A stretch of DNA of 26,529 bases, from the NCBI GenBank assembly GCA_964502735.1, contig CAZCYD010000043.1, positions 1-26,529 on the forward strand, written 5' to 3'. Below, piece by piece: positions 21,889 through 26,529 of the stretch. Source of the stretch: JACKAN01 sp964502735 (GTDB lineage Bacteria; Bdellovibrionota; Bdellovibrionia; Bdellovibrionales; UBA1609). A program made the translations under genes and the position numbers. The notes below the pieces were generated by a model. It was not told the origin of the DNA. It worked only from the letters and a program-made list of their open reading frames with translations, and searched no databases. Within the stretch, counting starts at the first letter, position 1; every line of letters begins with the position of its first letter.

Positions 21889-22358
21889 TATTCAAACCAG
21901 TCAATGTTCAGGCAGCGAATTGTCTGAGAGGGGGATGGGGCCACGTTGAAAATAAATTCGGCGCTTTAAAAATCGATGGACAGCGTGACCGCAGACGAAA
22001 GCGCCATTACCGACCGAATCGCGAGAGCGATCCGGGTCGGTTGCTTTGTGCTTTTTGAGACCGCGTCCTTTGACCAAACAAGGGGTTTTGTTTACTACCC
22101 GCCAAGAGGCCAGAAAAAGTGCTTTATAGGCCCTTAGAGAGTTTTTTAAAAAATGGATTTAGGCGTAAATTTTTCCGCTATGAAGAGACTTTAAAAATTC
22201 CATTACGGGCATGATGGTCACGCCGTTTCGGTGGAGAACTTTCTGACCTGTATAGATTCCGCTTTTAAAGGCGGATTTTCGCCAATACAACAGTGAGGTT
22301 GCCAGTGATAAGTTATTTGAAAATAAATTTAGGAGTAAATTTAGGAATAAATCTAAAA
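21889..22358. other. Gene-free, hairpin-rich interval
   Basis: About 470 bp without a supported gene. GGCGCTTT (21960-21967) pairs perfectly with AAAGCGCC (21998-22005). Three bases later ACCGACC (22009-22015) pairs with GGTCGGT (22035-22041), extended by ATCGC/GCGAT around a GAGA tetraloop (22023-22026). Weaker stems lie at 22220-22234 and 22259-22274. This stretch (21960-22080) looks richer in G+C than its neighbours. The minus strand is open for about 88 codons (roughly 22166-21905) but has no ATG and no ribosome-binding site. It may be a structured RNA or the remnant of a repeat or gene. Confidence 0.45.
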
Positions 22359-23570
22359 ATGAATTTTAAATTCAACTTTTGGTTGCTTTCCCTGCTTTAT
22401 TTTTTATGTTTGTCACAAGTTCAGGCAGCATCACAATTTCAAATAAATACTCTTGTGCAAGAAAAAGATGTCATTTGGGGTTTTGATTTTTTATCAGAAG
22501 TAGAAATCATTTATACGCTTAGAAGCGGCAAAATAAAACTTTATAACCTTTCAACTAAGACAACTCAGGACATTGAGGGGGTACCTCGGGTTTTTTCTAA
22601 AGGCCAGGGAGGATTGCTCGACGTGCGCGTAGGCCCCAAAGGTAAAAGCCAAATATTTTTTACCTTTTCTGAACCTGTCGAAGACCACAAAGCCGTTACC
22701 TCTCTGGGGGTGGCCACACTCAATCGCGAGAAACTCATCAGCGAGAAGCATGCAAACGGGAATCATACAAATGGGAAGCTCACAGGAGGAAAACTCACAG
22801 GAGGAAAACTCACAGGAGGAAAATTAACAGAAGGAAAATTCACAGGTGCAAAACTCACAGATTATAAAAGGCTATTTCAGGGTAGCCATCCAACAAGTGA
22901 GACCATCCACTTTGGTTCGCGCATAGAGTTTGATAAAGATTATAAGCATATATTTGTTAGCATTGGCGATCGCAACCAAAGGCAACAGGTGCAGGATTTA
23001 GGGAGCACTACAGGTAAATTAATTCGTCTCCTCATGGATGGGTCGATTCCCAAAGACAATCCGTTTGTACAAAATAAAAAAGCCAGACACGAAATTTGGA
23101 GCTATGGGCACCGCAGTCCGCAAGGGCTTGTTCGCCACCCAGTTAGCCAAGACCTGTGGTTGGCTGAAATGGGCCCTCGGGGTGGAGATGAATTGAATCT
23201 TATTCTTAAAGGTGCCAACTATGGTTGGCCTGAAGTTACCTATGGCCGAGAGTATTGGGGGCCTAAGATTGGAGTTACAGAAAAAGCCGGCACGGAGCCA
23301 CCGGTGGTTTATTGGGTTCCCTCTATCTCGCCTTCGGGCATGGATTTTTACCGAGGCGACAAGTTTCCACAGTGGAAGCACCAGTTGTTTGTGGGTTGCC
23401 TATCGGGACAGCATTTGCGTCGAATTAAAATTGTTGATCAAAAAGTTGTGGAACAAGAGGAACTTCTTACAGATCAAAAGTGGAGAATTCGCCAAGTGCG
23501 CTCAGGTCCAGATGGATTTTTGTATTTATCAACGGACAATGGTTTAATTGTTCGCATCCAGCCTCAGTAA
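22359..23570 (+). CDS. PQQ-dependent soluble sugar dehydrogenase (Asd/GDH-B type)
   Basis: A periplasmic beta-propeller enzyme that oxidises aldose sugars with PQQ as cofactor. The frame opens at a GTG (22293), but the ATG at 22359 gives a clean signal peptide (MNFKFNFWLLSLLYFLCLSQVQA, cleavage after AxA) and is preferred; about 403 residues. Family signatures: GGLLDVRVGP, SRIEFDKDYKHIFVSIGDR, EIWSYGHRSPQGL, LAEMGPRGGDELNLILKGANYGWP, and DGFLYLSTDNG. A low-complexity block of six or seven pentapeptides of the GKLTG type (about residues 134-168) is inserted between propeller strands, encoded by a 15-bp tandem repeat. No PQQ biosynthesis genes are nearby. It converges on the helicase gene with 10 bp between stops. 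Confidence 0.87.
   Translation: MNFKFNFWLLSLLYFLCLSQVQAASQFQINTLVQEKDVIWGFDFLSEVEIIYTLRSGKIKLYNLSTKTTQDIEGVPRVFSKGQGGLLDVRVGPKGKSQIFFTFSEPVEDHKAVTSLGVATLNREKLISEKHANGNHTNGKLTGGKLTGGKLTGGKLTEGKFTGAKLTDYKRLFQGSHPTSETIHFGSRIEFDKDYKHIFVSIGDRNQRQQVQDLGSTTGKLIRLLMDGSIPKDNPFVQNKKARHEIWSYGHRSPQGLVRHPVSQDLWLAEMGPRGGDELNLILKGANYGWPEVTYGREYWGPKIGVTEKAGTEPPVVYWVPSISPSGMDFYRGDKFPQWKHQLFVGCLSGQHLRRIKIVDQKVVEQEELLTDQKWRIRQVRSGPDGFLYLSTDNGLIVRIQPQ
22758..22862 (+). repeat. 15-bp in-frame tandem repeat (7 units)
   Basis: Seven consecutive 15-bp units inside the sugar dehydrogenase gene: a degenerate first unit (22758-22772), then 22773-22787, 22788-22802, 22803-22817, 22818-22832, 22833-22847 and 22848-22862. 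The central units (GGAAAACTCACAGGA) are identical. Each encodes a pentapeptide, mostly GKLTG. Confidence 0.92.
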
Positions 23571-23590
23571 ATTAAAGGCATTATTTACTG
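23565..23590. terminator. Hairpin covering two convergent stop codons
   Basis: CAGTAAAT (23565-23572) pairs with ATTTACTG (23583-23590) around a 10-nt loop. The TAA stop of the sugar dehydrogenase is in the left arm, and the helicase stop (complement of 23581-23583) touches the right arm. No T-tract follows, so terminator activity is uncertain. Confidence 0.35.
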
Positions 23591-25611
23591 TTGTTGAGTT
23601 CGATATTTTTATCGAGCTTTTTGTAGAGGTCTGCCAGTAAACTCACTCGATCCTTCTCGCTAAGTGGGCGGAACCCTCCCTCGTAAGAATTAACGAGGCT
23701 TTCAGGGACCTCGCATAAAAACCTTGAAGGGGCGGTTTCTCTCCACTTGCCATAGCGTTTGCGCTGTTGGCAGCGAGTGAGGATAAGCTCCTGTTTAGCG
23801 CGAGTAACGCCAACATAGAATAAGCGTCGTTCTTCGGCAATATTAAGACCGAGTGTTTCATGTGGAATCAATCCCTCGTCAACTCCCATCAGTATGACAA
23901 TAGGAAATTCAAGTCCCTTGCTGGCATGCAAAGTGAGTAGCTGAACTTTTTCGGTTTGATCACTGTCATCATTGCTAATGTCTCGAAGCTCTAAAGTGTC
24001 CAAAAAATCCCGGATGGTTTTTTCATTTTTTCCAGTTTTGCTGGCAAAGCCATCGAGAATGCGGCCTAGAATTTCAACTAGCTGCCATTTTCTATTAGAA
24101 GTGGCCTTGTCCTTGTAGGACTTTAAGACATAATCCCTGTAGCCCATATTTGTGAAAATCTCTGGCAAAAGATCGGCGTAGGGTTTTTGATTTTGCAGAA
24201 TGGTCTTCTTGAGATTATCGAGTAAGCCAAAAAAATCTTGAACTTGTTCTCCCGTTTTATCGTTAACCTCGGCTTCTCGCCATTTATAAAGAGCTTGCAG
24301 AAAAGAAATGTCTTTTCCCTTTTGGTAATCAATAATTTTATGAATACTGTTGTCGCCAATTCCTCTGTTGGGAGTGTTTAAAATCCGGCGGATACAGATG
24401 TCGTTGGGAAACAGAGCGCTGCGCAGATAGGCCAGGACATCTCGGACCTCCTTGCGATCAATTAAAGAGGGGCCTCCAGTCATTTCATAGTCAATATTAG
24501 CTTGGCGTAGAAAGCCCTCTAGAAGGGCCCCTTGTGAGTTGGATCTAAAGAGTATAGCCAAGTCATTGAGTCTAAAACCATTTCGCCTATACTGAAGAAC
24601 CAATTGTGCAATCTCTTCGCATTCGGTCTCTTCATTGTCATAAATAAGTATCTCGGGGAGTTTTCCCGTAACCTTAGAGTTAAAAGGGATAAGAGTTTTT
24701 TGATGTCTTTCCTCGATTTTATTAATAATAGAATTGGCCATTTTGAGAATTTGAGGTGTGGATCGGTAATTGGTTTCTAGTCGGACGACTTTACAAGATT
24801 TAAAAAGCTTCGGAAAGCCAAGAATATTTTGAATTTCAGCTCCACGCCAGCCGTAAATAGATTGGTCATCGTCCCCAACGACAGCCAGATTTTGATTTTC
24901 ATTACAAACAGAAAGAACAAGATCCATTTGAATTTTATTAGTGTCCTGAAATTCATCAACCATAAGGTATTTGTATTTATCTTTGTATTTGCTGGCGAGT
25001 TTTTCGTGTTCTTTCAAAAGTTCGATAGGCTTAAGGATTAAGCCGTCAAAATCAATCACCCCTAAGGAGTGCATTTTTGCAATGTAGGAGGGCAATAGCC
25101 ACTCAGCCATTTCCAGATAAGCTTCGTCAATATTTGGAGGAGTCTTTTTTGTTGCTCTCAAGTCTGATAAAACTCTCTGCAAGGTCTCGAGGTCAAAGTT
25201 GTCTTTACAGGAGTGCTTTCGATCGGCAAGAAGTTCTTTGATAACCGTTCGGGAGTCTGTTGCGTCTAGCAAGCCAAACTTATTGGGAAGTTCAGCTAAT
25301 TTGTGATTTTTCTTTAAAAAATCTAATCCCCAGCCATGAAAAGTTCCTGCCCATATTTTTTTACTTTCTTTACCCAGTTTGCTACTCACCCGCTCTTTGA
25401 GTTCTTTGGCCGCTTTGTTGGTAAAAGTAAGAACAAGAATTTCCTCAGGCTTGGCCAGTCCCTGAGATAAAATGTGACCGGTTCTGGACACAAGAACAGT
25501 TGTCTTACCCGAACCGGCCCCAGCGAGTATTAGGAGGGGTCCTTCCGTGTGAAGCACGGCCTGCTTTTGCTCTTGATTTAAATTGGATAAAAAAGAGGTG
25601 TTAACATTCAT
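23581..25611 (-). CDS. UvrD/Rep/PcrA superfamily 1 DNA helicase
   Basis: A 676-residue 3'-5' DNA helicase of the UvrD/Rep/PcrA group, with all motifs in order: Q-motif LNQEQKQAVLHTEGPLLILAGAGSGKTT (Walker A, about 31-37), VLTFTNKAAKELKERV, GTFHGWGLDFL, Walker B LMVDEFQDTNKIQ, motif III VVGDDDQSIYGWRGA, LETNYRSTPQIL, motif V LLTLHASKGLEFPIVILMGVDEGLIPH, and motif VI EERRLFYVGVTRAKQELIL. The size is closer to Rep than to UvrD/PcrA (about 720), but the group cannot be resolved by eye. It acts in replication restart or repair. It lies 28 bp after the ABC-F gene on the same strand and is probably co-transcribed with it; no good ribosome-binding site precedes the ATG. Confidence 0.92.
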   Translation of the reverse strand: MNVNTSFLSNLNQEQKQAVLHTEGPLLILAGAGSGKTTVLVSRTGHILSQGLAKPEEILVLTFTNKAAKELKERVSSKLGKESKKIWAGTFHGWGLDFLKKNHKLAELPNKFGLLDATDSRTVIKELLADRKHSCKDNFDLETLQRVLSDLRATKKTPPNIDEAYLEMAEWLLPSYIAKMHSLGVIDFDGLILKPIELLKEHEKLASKYKDKYKYLMVDEFQDTNKIQMDLVLSVCNENQNLAVVGDDDQSIYGWRGAEIQNILGFPKLFKSCKVVRLETNYRSTPQILKMANSIINKIEERHQKTLIPFNSKVTGKLPEILIYDNEETECEEIAQLVLQYRRNGFRLNDLAILFRSNSQGALLEGFLRQANIDYEMTGGPSLIDRKEVRDVLAYLRSALFPNDICIRRILNTPNRGIGDNSIHKIIDYQKGKDISFLQALYKWREAEVNDKTGEQVQDFFGLLDNLKKTILQNQKPYADLLPEIFTNMGYRDYVLKSYKDKATSNRKWQLVEILGRILDGFASKTGKNEKTIRDFLDTLELRDISNDDSDQTEKVQLLTLHASKGLEFPIVILMGVDEGLIPHETLGLNIAEERRLFYVGVTRAKQELILTRCQQRKRYGKWRETAPSRFLCEVPESLVNSYEGGFRPLSEKDRVSLLADLYKKLDKNIELNNSK

Positions 25612-25639
25612 TTTTAGTTAAATTTTACAGATTAAAATT

Positions 25640-26529
25640 TTATAGGTTAAGGTATTCGTCATAGCTCGTATACTTATCATTTTTAATCGAGCCGGAACTC
25701 TCTAATTCAATTACACGAGTGGCAACGGTTTGTACAAGCTCATGGTCGTGAGAAGTAAACAGGACAGTTCCAGGAAAGCGTTTGAGCCCATTATTAACGG
25801 ACGTAATACTTTCAAGGTCTAAGTGGTTTGTAGGACCATCTAAAATTAGCAAATTGGCCCCACTAAGCATCATTTTTGCCAACATACATCGCACTTTTTC
25901 TCCTCCGGATAAGACCGAGGGTTTTTTAAGAGCCTCTTCTTTGCTAAACAGCATTCTCCCAAGAAACCCACGAATAAAGGACTCGTCTTTGTCCTCAGAG
26001 TATTGTCGTAACCAGTCTATAAGATTATCAGCTTCTGTGTTCTCAAAATATTTTGAATTGTCGACGGGAAAATAGCTAGGTGTAATCGTTACGCCCCACT
26101 GAAAGCTACCAGAGTCGGCTTCGATCTCGCCTGACAAAATCTGAAAGAGTGTCGTTTTAGCGAGATCATTTTTTCCTATAAAAACAATTTTGTCGCCCTT
26201 TTTAACGGTGAAGGAAATATCTTTTAGTAGGCATTCGCCTCCGACAGATTTTGAGAGTTGATTCACACTTAGGATATCATTGCCTGCCTCGCGCTTAGAC
26301 TCAAAACCTACGAAGGGGTATTTTCGTGTGGAGACGGGGATATCCGCAAAATCGAGCTTTTCCAGTTGTTTTTGTCTGGAGGTGGCTTGTTTAGATTTTG
26401 AAGCATTGGCGCTGAACCTTTGGATAAAAGCTTTAAGTTCTTTGGCTTTATCCTCAGTCTTTTTATTTTGGTCGGATCTGAGCTTTAAATTTAACTCACT
26501 CGCACTCACCCAGAAATCATAATTGCCCG
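25640..26529 (-). CDS. ABC-F family ATPase, YbiT-like (C-terminal part, runs off the window)
   Basis: The frame is open through the right edge of the window, so this is the C-terminal ~295 residues of a larger protein. The edge sequence GNYDFW, followed by a Lys/Glu-rich linker with RFSANASKSKQATSRQKQLEKL, is the inter-domain region of YbiT/YkpA-like ABC-F proteins; the second nucleotide-binding domain follows. The ABC signature VLSGGEKVRCMLAKMML and switch HDHELV are intact. The P-loop is degenerate (FIGKNDLAKTTLF instead of GxxGxGKS/T) and Walker B reads LILDGPTNHLD, with Gly replacing the catalytic Glu. From memory, similar loss occurs in some ABC-F subfamilies. ABC-F proteins act on the ribosome in translation quality control or antibiotic resistance. 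Confidence 0.88.
   Translation of the reverse strand, partial: GNYDFWVSASELNLKLRSDQNKKTEDKAKELKAFIQRFSANASKSKQATSRQKQLEKLDFADIPVSTRKYPFVGFESKREAGNDILSVNQLSKSVGGECLLKDISFTVKKGDKIVFIGKNDLAKTTLFQILSGEIEADSGSFQWGVTITPSYFPVDNSKYFENTEADNLIDWLRQYSEDKDESFIRGFLGRMLFSKEEALKKPSVLSGGEKVRCMLAKMMLSGANLLILDGPTNHLDLESITSVNNGLKRFPGTVLFTSHDHELVQTVATRVIELESSGSIKNDKYTSYDEYLNL

Noticed and set aside
21976..22137. 53-codon ATG-started plus-strand frame in the gene-free region
   Set aside because: No Shine-Dalgarno sequence, overlaps two strong hairpins and an antisense open stretch; protein sequence not recognised.
21889..22292. tRNA, tmRNA, 6S, SRP or RNase P RNA in the hairpin-rich interval
   Set aside because: None of the conserved sequence blocks of these RNAs were visible.

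Overview
The window is AT-rich bacterial chromosome from a Gram-negative organism: it encodes several lipobox lipoproteins, an LpoB-type penicillin-binding-protein activator and an orphan MreB. The gene set (MreB, TldD/TldE, LpoB + COG3014 lipoprotein, PhaR, PrkA-DUF444-SpoVR) and the many lipoproteins fit a Bdellovibrio-like or other deltaproteobacteria-like lineage. That placement is inferred from gene content only, with no rRNA or marker tree behind it. No tRNA, rRNA, CRISPR array or recognisable transposase gene was seen.

Layout. 1-76: the right half of a palindromic repeat element. 140-601 (-): an SCP2-like small protein. 794-5662 (+): mreB, then an envelope-signalling cluster made of a truncated sigma-like protein, a membrane anti-sigma-like protein, a sensor histidine kinase and a small RcsF/DUF4156-like lipoprotein; the last three genes overlap. 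5822-8553: tldD-tldE, overlapping by 4 nt, ending in palindromic element copy 2. 8901-8917: a strong sigma-54-type -24/-12 promoter match ahead of a three-gene envelope operon (coiled-coil membrane protein, LpoB-like lipoprotein, COG3014 TPR lipoprotein), which ends in palindromic element copy 3. A bidirectional terminator then separates it from a convergent phaR-like regulator with its own promoter. 12759-15840: a membrane-anchored protein with a GspG-like C-terminus, a 610-residue TPR lipoprotein, and a convergent LolB/DUF4292-like lipoprotein. 16215-21060: the conserved prkA - DUF444 (yeaH-like) - spoVR stress/starvation cluster. 21263-21888: a compact toxin-antitoxin operon (CopG/RHH-type antitoxin + Doc/Fic toxin) with tandem palindromic operators inside the promoter and an apparently leaderless first gene. 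21889-22358: a gene-free, hairpin-rich stretch. 22359-23570: a periplasmic PQQ-type sugar dehydrogenase carrying a 15-bp in-frame tandem repeat. 23581-26529 (-): a UvrD/Rep-type helicase and the C-terminal part of a YbiT-like ABC-F ATPase that runs off the window.

The most unusual signals are: (i) three copies of a ~136-148 bp near-perfect palindromic element whose outer arms differ between copies yet still pair within each copy, with the two complete copies starting exactly at gene stop codons and carrying TA at their ends; (ii) the sigma-like/anti-sigma/kinase/RcsF-like lipoprotein module beside an orphan mreB; (iii) the promoter architecture of the toxin-antitoxin operon; (iv) the structured gene-free interval near 22 kb.
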